A program made the position numbers and the translations under genes. Of a DNA stretch of 64,000 nt, positions 28,353 to 36,913 are shown in pieces; the stretch's first letter is position 1, and every line of letters begins with the position of its first letter. Under the pieces are notes generated by a model. It was given only the letters and a program-made list of their open reading frames with translations, ran no database searches and was not told where the DNA came from. The stretch is from NCBI RefSeq assembly GCF_003967175.1, contig NZ_AP018553.1, positions 992,001 through 1,056,000 on the forward strand. The letters are read 5' to 3'. Source of the DNA: Sulfodiicoccus acidiphilus (lineage in GTDB: Archaea; Thermoproteota; Thermoprotei_A; Sulfolobales; Sulfolobaceae).

Positions 28353-29153
28353 GAGCTGAGTAAGGGACCTACTTTCAGGTCAACTTATCAGTACGACAGA
28401 CAAGTCAGCAAACTCTCGAGAGTAGGGTCACCCACCCCTCCTGCCCGTTTCGCTCCGATTTCACCGAGCCCTCAACATCCCGAAGAAGGTAAATAGCTTC
28501 TCAATGAACTGGTTTCCCCTTCCTCCTAAATCCACACAACCAAGTAGCGCCAGTAGAGCGGCCGTGTAACCCTTAAGACCTCGAATGGACTTACTCCTTC
28601 GTGAAAGGGTTAGAGCTCAGTAAATATACAAGTCTGTTAATATTTTGGTTTAAGAGGAGCGAATAGAACTCTTCGAATTTTCCACTTTGACAGAGATAAG
28701 AACGTCAAGGTATTGGAGTTAGGCTACGACGAGGCTAAGATCAATTAGAGGATTCGGTAGGGGGCTCCCTTCTAATTTCCATTCCCTTCTAATTTCTATC
28801 ATGTAGGCAGATAAGAGGGCGGTGTTTCAGTTGCCTGCAGCCGAGACGTCGCTACTTAAAGATGGTAAACTCAGTGCTCGAGATATTAGCTAACGAGTTA
28901 GTCGAGGCCGATAGGGATGCCTCCATAAAGAGGCGCGAGAAGAGCAGAAGGGATAGTGGATACTTTGACGATAGATTATAGTGAGGTAGCGAGGTATTGC
29001 ATACGGCCAAACCTCCCAACAATACAATCTATCTAAGTATTTTAGATTTAATCTTTAAAAGAGAGAAAACTCTCGACAACGTTCGGTATATATGAACTTA
29101 GGTGGAGGGAGTTTCGGTTCTTACACACAGGTGAGATAGATTTGTAGGAGATT
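28353..29153. other. Sparse accessory region with gene fragments
   Basis: About 800 bp without an intact gene of clear identity. Around 28680-28748 a plus-strand stretch reads RIFHFDRDKNVKVLELGYDE and AKIN before a stop, like the C-terminus of a lost gene. A 39-codon open frame lies at 28862-28981. The rest shows neither coding signal nor obvious repeats. Confidence 0.4.
28862..28981 (+). CDS. Possible 39-residue small protein
   Basis: ATG to TAG, product starting MVNSVLEILANELVEADRD and ending SGYFDDRL: a helix-like acidic start and a basic centre (IKRREKSRR). Its composition looks protein-like, but it has no convincing promoter or ribosome-binding site and could be a fragment or chance frame. 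An antitoxin-like role is possible, with no partner gene seen. Confidence 0.3.
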   Translation: MVNSVLEILANELVEADRDASIKRREKSRRDSGYFDDRL

Positions 29154-29660
29154 CTACTCTTCACTCTCATCACTTCCACACATCTCTTGAAAGTACTCCT
29201 TTAGGGCACGTTTATAGTTAGGTAGTAATCCCTCGTTCCCTTCTAACAGCCGAATTGCCAAGAGACATATCGCTCTCTCTTTCCTCCCCATATCGCTGAG
29301 AGTGAGGGCCAGGAAGAGCAAGGAAGACGGATCTCTAGTCCTCCTATACACTTCCTCAAGTATTGTGTAACTTTCTTTCAGTTCACCTACTACTCTTAAG
29401 GAACTCGCGAGCTGTATGAGGCACATATCCTTGCGTTCTCCCACTAATCCCTTCTCTAACGCCCTCTTGTATAGGGGTATAGCATCCCACTCCTTTCCTA
29501 GATAGTCTAAGACGTTGGCGTACTCGTATATGACTCTGGGGTCTTCCCCATATCTCTCGTAAAGTCCTTTAAAGTACTCCTCGATCTTTCGATCAGGTTC
29601 CTCGAGTCCCTTCCTTATCAACTCCTCTATGTCATCTTTCACACATTTTATTCGGAACAC
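29154..29660 (-). CDS. TPR-repeat protein
   Basis: 168 residues made of helix pairs with the TPR pattern, for example PRVIYEYANVLDYLGKEWDA followed by IPLYKRALEKG, and ESYTILEEVYRRTRDPSSLL followed by LALTLSDMGRKERA. Such repeats form protein-binding scaffolds. It starts at GTG, 13 bp after a 33-residue open frame on the same strand. It stands in an otherwise gene-poor accessory region, so it may be a recent arrival. No specific function can be assigned. Confidence 0.7.
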   Translation of the reverse strand: MFRIKCVKDDIEELIRKGLEEPDRKIEEYFKGLYERYGEDPRVIYEYANVLDYLGKEWDAIPLYKRALEKGLVGERKDMCLIQLASSLRVVGELKESYTILEEVYRRTRDPSSLLFLALTLSDMGRKERAICLLAIRLLEGNEGLLPNYKRALKEYFQEMCGSDESEE

Positions 29661-29673
29661 CTTGTAAAAAGGG

Positions 29674-29775
29674 TTAGGATATGTTCTTAGACTTCCCGCT
29701 TAGCACAGATTCGAACTCCTTCGCATCCTCCTCGTTTACGATATATATACTAGTTTGGCCCTTAGACGTCCCCAT
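29674..29775 (-). CDS. Possible 33-residue small protein upstream of the TPR gene
   Basis: ATG-started frame encoding MGTSKGQTSIYIVNEEDAKE then FESVLSGKSKNIS. The pattern of a strand followed by a helix looks protein-like. AT-rich TATA-like DNA (tttaatttaatatataaa, about 29783-29805) lies upstream at leaderless distance. It would share a transcript with the TPR gene 13 bp further on. The upstream gap to the tRNA (29806-30227) shows no supported gene. Confidence 0.4.
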   Translation of the reverse strand: MGTSKGQTSIYIVNEEDAKEFESVLSGKSKNIS

Positions 29776-30227
29776 TTACTTTATATATTAAATTAAACGT
29801 TTAGGAGAAAGTTCCGAGATCCTTATGCTACTAACACTTCACATAATATATCGGGAATGGAGCAGAGTGTGCTCTCGGAGTTCAACCTCATACCGTCTTT
29901 GGCTCATAAAGTGTTTCTGAAAGGTCCTCTGTACTGAGCGTCTCACCAACGAATAAAACGACCGCGTCTGGACCTTCTTGACCTCCCCGTAATATATTTA
30001 TAATATGCCCCTGTTTATGCCAACCTTTTATGCGACTCTACTCGCATCTTTCCACCACCTTATTTAAGATTATAACCTTTTACTGCTTGTCTAATTTGCC
30101 GATAACGAGGTTTGCCGTAAATAGTTAGCTTTTCCTCAAATTGATGGGTTGCAAAATGTCCTTCGTCGTTGCAATTCTCTATTATCTACATAGAACGTAA
30201 GTCCCTTTCAATTTCGTTAAAAATTAG

Positions 30228-30316
30228 TGCCGCGGCCGGGATTTGAACCCGGGTCACGGGCTCGAGAGGCCCGTATACTTTCGGCGCGAGGCTTGACCGG
30301 ACTATACTACCGCGGC
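30228..30316 (-). tRNA. tRNA-Glu (anticodon CTC) with apparent 14-nt D-arm intron
   Basis: Minus strand: acceptor GCCGCGG / CCGCGGC, anticodon stem CGGGC / GCCCG around loop CTCTCGA (anticodon CTC), T-arm CCGGG-TTCAAAT-CCCGG, discriminator A, no encoded CCA. The D-arm is normal (GTAT-AGTCCGGTCAA-GTAT) only if 14 nt, gcctcgcgccgaaa (30279-30292, boundary uncertain by 1 nt), are removed, leaving a 75-nt tRNA. This is a non-canonical intron position. A TATA-like tttttaac lies upstream near 30340-30348. Confidence 0.92.
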
Positions 30317-30348
30317 ATCTAAGAAGTCTTAGACGGGGTTAAAAATGT

Positions 30349-30717
<369 letters not shown>

Positions 30718-30726
30718 CTATTCGGG

Positions 30727-31284
30727 ATGCTTCTCCACGTCACTTTAGCGGTCCCGGTTGACTGGAAATCTGAGGTTGACCTCACCGTGGTCCGTGCGAG
30801 ATCCATGGGGGAGGAACTCCTTCTCTTAGCCGAAGTCGGAGAAAACGACTCCAGCATCTTGGAGGGTCCTGTTAAGGTGGGAAAGGACAGGGTGTTAGGT
30901 GTGATTAGAGTGAGGTCCAAGGTCCTAGGGGTGGTGGCGAATCACATGATCTCGAGGGCGTTCGTGAGGGGAGGCAATGTAACTATATCGATGATCTTCG
31001 TTGGATATGATGAGTTGAGGGACGTCCTGAAGGACTTCCTCAAAGTTGGAGTCAACGCCAAGGTCTTAAGGGTCTCCAAGGTAAGTAGGGAAGAGCCTCT
31101 TACCGTGAGACAGGAACAGGCCCTGGTAGCGGCCCTAGAAACTGGGTATTTCGACTACCCTCGGCGGGTCAGTCTGTCGGAGCTAGCAAATAGACTCGGG
31201 GTAAGTGCGTCTACACTTGACGAAGTTCTCAGGAGGGCCGAGAAGAACGTTATATCAAGGTACTTGCAGGGGAGGGAGATCTGA
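30727..31284 (+). CDS. Bacterio-opsin activator-type HTH_10 regulator
   Basis: 185 residues from ATG 30727, chosen by its spacing to the TATA element; an upstream TTG at 30706 is less likely. The C-terminus (about 125-180) is an HTH_10 domain: LTVRQEQALVAALETGYFDY, RRVSLSELANRLGVSASTLDE, LRRAEKNVISRYL. The N-terminal beta-rich domain probably senses a ligand. Many Sulfolobales carry such regulators; target unknown. Divergent from zfx and 1 bp from the coding frame of the CobD-like gene. Confidence 0.82.
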   Translation: MLLHVTLAVPVDWKSEVDLTVVRARSMGEELLLLAEVGENDSSILEGPVKVGKDRVLGVIRVRSKVLGVVANHMISRAFVRGGNVTISMIFVGYDELRDVLKDFLKVGVNAKVLRVSKVSREEPLTVRQEQALVAALETGYFDYPRRVSLSELANRLGVSASTLDEVLRRAEKNVISRYLQGREI

Positions 31285-31326
31285 ACGCACGGAGGAGTTA
31301 GATGGATCAACGGTAAGCCAGAGAAG

Positions 31327-32241
31327 TTGAGGGACTTCAGCGTCAACTTGAACCCTTTAGGTACGCCCAAGTTCGTGGAGGAGCTCCTCGCTGAAGCGGT
31401 GAGGGAGGGTGTGCACAGAGTTTACCCCGACGACTACAGGCCCCTAAAGGAGACCATAGGTGAGCTTTACGACGTCCCACCAGAATCTGTTGGTGTGTTC
31501 AACGGCGCCACCCAAGCTCTCCTTCTACTCCCACCGTCTAGAGTTCCCGAGCCTAACTTCTCAGAGTATAGAAGGAGCCAGTCCTACTTAGCCTTGGAGG
31601 AAGAGGACGAGTTTAGGTATCCGCTTCAGGGTGACAGGGTAATCACTGGTAATCCCGTGAATCCGACTGGTTCGCCCTTAGATGAAGAGGACGTGATCAG
31701 CTTCCTGTCAAGTGGCGGGGTGCTCACACTTGACGAGTCCTTCGCCGACATAAGTCCCGTCAGGAGACACGCTAAACTCACCCAGGAGTTCGAAAATTTA
31801 CTGGTAGTGTCCAGCCTCACCAAAATGCTAGCCGTCCCAGGACTCAGAATAGGAATCACGTTAGGCTACGCCTCCTCTCAGCTTGAAAAATTGGCTGGGC
31901 CGTGGAGAGTCAACAGCCTCATCTATTACGTCTTGGTCAACGCTAGTGTAAAGGAAGTGAAGAACTTCATTGACAGGTCTAGGGAGAGGGTATCTCAGCT
32001 CTTGGCTAAGGTCGTTCGATGTCCACTGGTGCCATATAGGAGCTCCGCGCCTTTCTTTCTGGCCAGATCCCCGATCCCAGCGTCGGTCCTTAATCACGAG
32101 CTCAGAAAAAGGGGATTTGTAGTGAGGGACGCCAGCGACTTCATCGGGCTCTCTCCTAGGCACGTCAGGGTAGCTCTTAGAGATGACCTGGATGACCTCT
32201 GCATCGCGATCTCTGAGGTGCTCACTGATCCCCCAATCTAA
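31327..32241 (+). CDS. cobD: CobD-like aminotransferase-fold enzyme (threonine-phosphate decarboxylase family)
   Basis: PLP fold-type-I protein. It matches CobD: DFSVNLNPLGTPKFVEELL, NPVNPTGSP, DESFADISP, Schiff-base lysine in SSLTKMLAVPGLRIG and GPWRVNSLIYYVLVNAS. CobD makes aminopropanol phosphate for cobalamin, or a related compound. TTG 31327 gives 304 residues. The family's N-terminal HGG motif is encoded upstream in the same frame (CAC GGA GGA, 31288-31296) right after ACG 31285 and a strong Shine-Dalgarno (ggggaggga, 31271-31279). The true start may therefore be ACG 31285, or an ATG miscalled or mutated. It converges with and overlaps the next gene by 20 bp. Confidence 0.82.
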   Translation: MRDFSVNLNPLGTPKFVEELLAEAVREGVHRVYPDDYRPLKETIGELYDVPPESVGVFNGATQALLLLPPSRVPEPNFSEYRRSQSYLALEEEDEFRYPLQGDRVITGNPVNPTGSPLDEEDVISFLSSGGVLTLDESFADISPVRRHAKLTQEFENLLVVSSLTKMLAVPGLRIGITLGYASSQLEKLAGPWRVNSLIYYVLVNASVKEVKNFIDRSRERVSQLLAKVVRCPLVPYRSSAPFFLARSPIPASVLNHELRKRGFVVRDASDFIGLSPRHVRVALRDDLDDLCIAISEVLTDPPI

Positions 32242-33298
32242 GCCTCAGCTTCTTCTCTAGCTCATTCACATACTTCACGTAATCCCTGAAATCCTCAGGA
32301 TCTTCTAGGGGCTCCCCCACCTGTCCCAGAGCGACCCACTTCCCCTTCTCGCTCAACCACTGCTTCACATCTTCTAACGCTTCAGTCTTCTCTATAAATA
32401 GGACGCTAAGAGAACTGTGGAACAGCGGGCTCCACCTTCTGGTGCCCACGTAAACTATGAAGCCATCTCCCCTAACATAACCCTGAACGTCGTGACCGTT
32501 AATCCTCAGCTTAGCTGGTGCCTCTAGGGTACCCAACACTTGGGAGTGGAACCTCTGGAGGGTCTGGGACCTTGGGTCGAACTTGAGGATGGTGGGGGGT
32601 AGGTTGTAGCCCTCTAGGAGGACGTACGCTAGGTTGGACGAGGTGACTGCGTCTAAGACCCTGTGCTCCGTCTTCACGTCCCTGAAGATCCTGAATGGCT
32701 CGTCGAAAACCGAAACCTTGGAGGAGGTGAAGAAGAGCATCTTCCCCTTTGAGGCCCTGATCCCCAACACGTCCTCACCCTTGACCAACGTCCTCAAGTT
32801 ACCCCCTTGATAGGCAAGGATGGAGTCGCCGGCCTTTATGTAGAGCGAAGAGTCGGAACAGGTTACCTCCTCTCCTTCTGTTACTTCCTCCCTTTCAGAC
32901 ACCACCTTCCCGTCCCTGAGGCCCCAAAGTGTATCTCCCAACTTGCAGTTAGGCCTAAAGTTGAGTTTACCCTCCTCCCTCAGGTCCTTTGACAGTACTG
33001 TCCCATCAGCGAGTACTACCCTCTCGTTCAGTGTAGTAATAGGGGGGGAGGGCAGTCGAGTCACAGAGAGGTTGGAGAGGTCGATCAGAGCCCCCTTGTC
33101 TCCCTCTGCAACTGAGAGAATCCTCGGAGACAGGAAGGCCACTGGCCAAGAGTCCTCAGGAGAGCAAAAGGCCAAATAGCTCCCTGACTCCCCCACCTTG
33201 ACTTGAACCGAGTAGTTCCCCGTGACGTTGGTAGCGAACGCGAGCTGGTTATCGACTGGGGACGCCACGAGGTTCCTTATCTTGGGTACCGGGATCAA
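32222..33298 (-). CDS. Beta-propeller-like hypothetical protein
   Basis: 358 residues, rich in short beta strands with repeated patterns such as LVASPVDNQLAFATNVTGN, VAEGDKGALIDLSNLSVTRL and MLFFTSSKVSVFDEP, suggesting a propeller like the N-terminal domain of S9 peptidases. A charged helical C-terminus follows (YVKYVNELEKKLRLRLGDQ). A serine-hydrolase domain is absent. It overlaps alaX by 4 bp and is co-transcribed. Function unknown. Confidence 0.65.
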   Translation of the reverse strand: MIPVPKIRNLVASPVDNQLAFATNVTGNYSVQVKVGESGSYLAFCSPEDSWPVAFLSPRILSVAEGDKGALIDLSNLSVTRLPSPPITTLNERVVLADGTVLSKDLREEGKLNFRPNCKLGDTLWGLRDGKVVSEREEVTEGEEVTCSDSSLYIKAGDSILAYQGGNLRTLVKGEDVLGIRASKGKMLFFTSSKVSVFDEPFRIFRDVKTEHRVLDAVTSSNLAYVLLEGYNLPPTILKFDPRSQTLQRFHSQVLGTLEAPAKLRINGHDVQGYVRGDGFIVYVGTRRWSPLFHSSLSVLFIEKTEALEDVKQWLSEKGKWVALGQVGEPLEDPEDFRDYVKYVNELEKKLRLRLGDQ

Positions 33299-33993
33299 GG
33301 TTCCACTGTGTAGTAAACTCTCTTTCTGCCCTTCCCTTTATTTTCGACCCTCATGACCTTCACATTACCTATCTCGGCCGTATTTGACACATGTGGTCCG
33401 CCATCTGCCTGAACATCTACACCCTCTATCTCCACTATTCTCCATAGGTCGACCTCTGGTGGCATCCTCTCGGCCAACTTAACTACCCCTTCTATCTTCG
33501 CTGCCTCTTCTCTGGGCAGGAAGTACACCTTTACCTTCCTCCCCTCCTTCGCTATAGTCTCGGCCTCCCTCATGAGGTCCTCAAGAGTTCCCTTATCTTC
33601 GACGTTGAAGTCGTCTTTTGCGTACTCTGGAGTTATGTGTCCACCTGTGATTAATGCATTGAACTTCCTGTAGGCTAGAGCCGCTATGATGTGGGAGAGT
33701 GTGTGAAGCCTCATCATCCTATACCTCCTGCTCCAGTCCACCCTACCTACTACTCTCTGCCCGCGAGCCAGCTCCCTTGATACAATATGGGCGATTTCGT
33801 TTCCTTTCCTAGTAACCTTAGTGACCTCTATCTCACGTCCTTCTACCTCAAGCCACCCGACGTCGTTCTCCAGTCCACCTCCCCCTGGGTAGAACGCCGT
33901 CCTATCGAGGAACACCTCCGTACCTTCAACCTTCGTAACTACGGCCTCGAACTCCTTAATATAGGAGTCCTTGAGGAAGAGCTCCTCTGCCAC
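33295..33993 (-). CDS. alaX: Alanyl-tRNA editing protein AlaX
   Basis: 232 residues, the stand-alone editing domain that deacylates mischarged Ser- or Gly-tRNA(Ala). It has an N-terminal barrel (FLDRTAFYPGGGG, the usual D-x-T-x-F-Y-P-x-G-G-G motif), the zinc motif HTLSHIIAAL (HxxxH) and a second zinc site (VQADGGPHVSNTAEIG). The usual CxxxH is replaced by a form where D-G-G-P-H supplies ligands. Length fits the AlaX-M type. Middle gene of a three-gene minus-strand operon. Confidence 0.9.
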   Translation of the reverse strand: MAEELFLKDSYIKEFEAVVTKVEGTEVFLDRTAFYPGGGGLENDVGWLEVEGREIEVTKVTRKGNEIAHIVSRELARGQRVVGRVDWSRRYRMMRLHTLSHIIAALAYRKFNALITGGHITPEYAKDDFNVEDKGTLEDLMREAETIAKEGRKVKVYFLPREEAAKIEGVVKLAERMPPEVDLWRIVEIEGVDVQADGGPHVSNTAEIGNVKVMRVENKGKGRKRVYYTVEP

Positions 33994-33999
33994 ATCCTA

Positions 34000-34263
34000 T
34001 TAGTTGACTCTCCTCATAAAAACACTCACAGTTCCGTTGCGCACTTCCAAGCTCACTGATTTAGGGTCCACGTCATCGGGGAGATTGACTATCTTGACTA
34101 CGTTGTTGCTCTTAGTGTCGAACACGTAAAGTCTGTGTTTATCGGCCCTGGCCACCAGCCAGCGCAACTCTACGTCCTTGCCCCTCAGGTCTATGTAGAT
34201 CCTGACTCCATCTTGAACCTCCAACAGGTCCACGTCTGGATCCTCATCCTGAATTATGGGCAA
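34000..34263 (-). CDS. Small Hsp20/CS-fold-like protein
   Basis: 87 residues, almost all beta strand (GVRIYIDLRGKDVELRWLVA, HRLYVFDTKSNNVVKIVNLP) and ending in an alpha-crystallin-like pair (PKSVSLEVRNGTVSVFMRRVN). It lacks the N-terminal arm and the IxI tail of true small heat-shock proteins. It leads the operon with AlaX, 6 bp upstream. Likely a small chaperone-like or scaffold protein; moderate certainty. Confidence 0.65.
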   Translation of the reverse strand: MPIIQDEDPDVDLLEVQDGVRIYIDLRGKDVELRWLVARADKHRLYVFDTKSNNVVKIVNLPDDVDPKSVSLEVRNGTVSVFMRRVN

Positions 34264-34390
34264 CGTGGTACCCCCAACTTATGGTAAATATCCTCACCAC
34301 CTTAAAAACTGGTGGTTAGGGTTTGGTCCTAGATCAGTATAAGATAGCGTTCGTTAGTATTGTTAATAACCCCGATTCCACTTTTCACAA

Positions 34391-35716
34391 GTGGAACAGA
34401 TCTCTGAGAGGAGTAGGGAACTCCTCTACGGTACGTGGAGGAAGCAGCGTGGATGGTCCCCCATTAACGTCGTATCGGCAGATGGAGTTTACTTCTTCGA
34501 CAGCTCTGGAAAGAGGTACCTCGACTTCTCCTCGCAGTTGGTTAGCACTAACCTAGGTCACAGGAACGGTGCTGTGATAGATGCTATAGTGGAGCAAGCC
34601 AAGAAGTTGCCTTACGTCTCCCCCGCCTTCACCACGGAGGTCAAGATCAGGGCCGCTGAGGCACTCCTAAAGGTCGTCCCGAAATCCATAAGGAAGTTCT
34701 TCTTTTCAACATCGGGGGCAGAGGCAAACGAAGCCGCCGTGAAGTTGAGTAGGATGGTTAAGTCTCCAGCGTACAAGGTGTTAGCTCGCTATAGGTCCTA
34801 TCACGGTTCCACATACGGCGCAATATCCCTCACTGGTGACTATAGGAGGTGGCTAGCAGAGCCTCATACCATGCCTGGAATAGTTAGGTACCCTGAACCG
34901 TATTGTTTCAGGTGTCCGCTCAAACTCAATTACCCGCAATGTGGCTTAGCCTGCGTCAATTACGTAGACTACGTAATCAAACAGGAGTCCAACGTTGCTG
35001 CTGTGGTGGTAGAGCCCATAACTGGCACTAACGGCGTAATAGTACCTCCACCAGAGTACCTCCCTACCTTGAGGAAGATAACCTCAGAGAACGGGGTTCT
35101 ATTTATTGCCGACGAAGTGATGACGGGGTGGGGAAGGACAGGAGAGTGGTTCGCGGTCAATAGGTGGGGAGTTGAACCCGACATCCTCACTACAGCCAAG
35201 GGTGCTAGCAACACCTACGTTCCTCTGGGCGTGACTGGGACCTCGAAGGAGGTAGCGGACTTCTTCGAGGATCACCTCTTCGCTCACGGCCACACCTACG
35301 AGGCCCATCCCTTGGCCTTGGCCACAATACCCGCAGTTGTAGCCGAGTTCGAAAGGATGAAGTTACTGGATCACGTTAAGAGATTGGAGAGCTATATAGG
35401 GAAAAGATTGAATGAGTTGAAGGAAAGCCATAGGTCTGTCGGGGACGTGAGAGGAGTGGGCTTCTTTTGGGCCTTAGAGTTGGTGAAGGACTCTAGGAAC
35501 ACTCCGTTCTCAGACTACCCCCAAAGGGCAATAGGTGAGCCAGGTGAGGTCGATAGGTTGGCGGCCAAGTTGCTTGAAATGGGGGTATATGTTTATAATG
35601 GTCCATCTTGGCTGATAATTGCACCTCCCCTCGTGGCGACGGAGGAACAGTTGGATGAGGGGATCAGGGCGATTGATAACGCCCTCAAGTACACCGACGA
35701 TAAGTACTCGCAGTGA
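34391..35716 (+). CDS. Class-III aminotransferase (4-aminobutyrate/taurine type)
   Basis: 441 residues with the class-III pattern: GKRYLDFSSQLVSTNLGHRN, FFSTSGAEANEAAVKL, SYHGSTYGAISLTG, PIGT-region equivalent EPITGTNGVIVPP, and the PLP-binding TTAKGASNTYVPLG (Lys of the Schiff base in AKG). An unusual cysteine cluster (YCFRCPLKLNYPQCGLACVN, about 178-197) interrupts the core. Substrate is probably an omega-amino acid such as GABA or beta-alanine. GTG start; the next gene overlaps by 4 bp and makes acryloyl-CoA reductase, hinting at beta-alanine or 3-hydroxypropionate metabolism. Confidence 0.85.
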   Translation: MEQISERSRELLYGTWRKQRGWSPINVVSADGVYFFDSSGKRYLDFSSQLVSTNLGHRNGAVIDAIVEQAKKLPYVSPAFTTEVKIRAAEALLKVVPKSIRKFFFSTSGAEANEAAVKLSRMVKSPAYKVLARYRSYHGSTYGAISLTGDYRRWLAEPHTMPGIVRYPEPYCFRCPLKLNYPQCGLACVNYVDYVIKQESNVAAVVVEPITGTNGVIVPPPEYLPTLRKITSENGVLFIADEVMTGWGRTGEWFAVNRWGVEPDILTTAKGASNTYVPLGVTGTSKEVADFFEDHLFAHGHTYEAHPLALATIPAVVAEFERMKLLDHVKRLESYIGKRLNELKESHRSVGDVRGVGFFWALELVKDSRNTPFSDYPQRAIGEPGEVDRLAAKLLEMGVYVYNGPSWLIIAPPLVATEEQLDEGIRAIDNALKYTDDKYSQ

Positions 35717-36723
35717 GAGGTTGGGACGTGAAGGCGTTAATTGTGCCCTCAAAGGGTTCGGGCTACGAACTTAGAGACGTGGAGGAACCCAAGAGGATGC
35801 CTGGAGAACTCAAGATAAGGGTTCTCCGGGCTGCACTGTGTTACAGGGACCTCCTGCAGCTAGCTGGCTTCTACCCGAGGATGAAATACCCTGTTATTCT
35901 AGGGCACGAGGTCGTAGGGGAGGTTGTTGAGTCGGATGGTATGTTCCGGAAGGGAGAGAAGGTAGTGTCTACCCTCTACGCTTTCGATGGTATATGTAGG
36001 TTCTGCAAGGAGGGAGACGAAGCTCACTGTGTTAATAAATTGGGGTACTCGGAAGAACTTGATGGCTTCTTCGCTCAGTACGCTATTTTGAAGAGTGAAA
36101 GTGCGGTGAGGGTTCCCGAGAACGCGAGCGATGAGGAAGCAGTGGTGGCTCCGTGTGTTACTGGCATGATACTCTCGGGCTTACGGAGGGCTGGCCTCAA
36201 GCACGGGGAAAGCGTTCTTGTCACCGGTGCTGGAGGGGGAGTTGGGATTCACGCTGTTCAGGTGGCATCAGCGTTAGGGGCTAGAGTTATAGGAGTGACC
36301 TCGGATGAAGCCAAGGTCGACAAGATAGCGAAGTTCTGTTCCAGCGTGGTGGTGGGACCCAAGTTCGCTGAGAAGGTCAAGAAAGAAGAGGGAGAGGTGG
36401 ACGTAGTGATAGATACTGTAGGAACCCCCACCCTCGAAGATAGTTTGAAGTCTCTGAGGGCTGGAGGGAGGCTACTTCAAGTGGGGAATGTGGAACCTAC
36501 GACGAAATACGAGCTCAGGCTCGGATATGTGATCCTGAAAGACCTGCAGGTCATAGGCCATGCCTCAGCTAACAGGAAGGACGTGCAGGATGCGATGGAA
36601 CTTTCGGCCCAGGGGAAAGTAAGGGCAGTTATAGCGGGAACCTATAAGCTCGAGGAGACCAGTTCAGCGTTCGCGGCCCTCAAGTCAAGAGAAAGAGTGG
36701 GCAAGGTACTCTTCTCGCCGTAA
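35713..36723 (+). CDS. Acryloyl-CoA reductase (NADPH), zinc-type alcohol dehydrogenase family
   Basis: Medium-chain dehydrogenase of 331-336 residues: catalytic-domain start ALCYRDLLQLAGFYPRMKYP, VILGHEVVGEV, a structural zinc-like set (CRFCKEGDEAHC), then the nucleotide loop TGAGGGVGIHAVQVA. It closely resembles the acryloyl-CoA reductase of Metallosphaera/Sulfolobus that converts acryloyl-CoA to propionyl-CoA in the 3-hydroxypropionate/4-hydroxybutyrate CO2-fixation cycle. By alignment with those N-termini, GTG 35728 (VKALIVPSK) may be the real start rather than GTG 35713. Confidence 0.85.
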   Translation: MRGWDVKALIVPSKGSGYELRDVEEPKRMPGELKIRVLRAALCYRDLLQLAGFYPRMKYPVILGHEVVGEVVESDGMFRKGEKVVSTLYAFDGICRFCKEGDEAHCVNKLGYSEELDGFFAQYAILKSESAVRVPENASDEEAVVAPCVTGMILSGLRRAGLKHGESVLVTGAGGGVGIHAVQVASALGARVIGVTSDEAKVDKIAKFCSSVVVGPKFAEKVKKEEGEVDVVIDTVGTPTLEDSLKSLRAGGRLLQVGNVEPTTKYELRLGYVILKDLQVIGHASANRKDVQDAMELSAQGKVRAVIAGTYKLEETSSAFAALKSRERVGKVLFSP

Positions 36724-36874
36724 CAGGATTTTATGGTTAGAGATCCTTACATCTCATTTCAGATGGGATTTTGTGTTGTTAAGAAGAAGGCTGAAACACA
36801 ATATCCAGTTATTCAGACCAGAGAAGATCGGAGAAGCAATGTAAAGGAACTTAGTCTGGCCCTCCGTGGAACAG

Positions 36875-36883
36875 TTTTATATA
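36875..36883 (+). promoter_or_regulatory. TATA box of the aRF1 gene
   Basis: ttttatata centred near 36879 predicts transcription start at about 36905-36910. ATG 36914 is the first start codon after it. TTG 36972, the first start in the uninterrupted frame, is 60 bp further on and does not fit leaderless spacing. Confidence 0.6.
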
Positions 36884-36913
36884 CGGCAAGCTCATCACTT
36901 CACTTGATCAGGG

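Noticed and set aside
28353-29153. CRISPR or cas genes near the Cas4-like nuclease
   Set aside because: No direct repeats with regular spacers and no cas1/cas2 or effector genes anywhere in the window.
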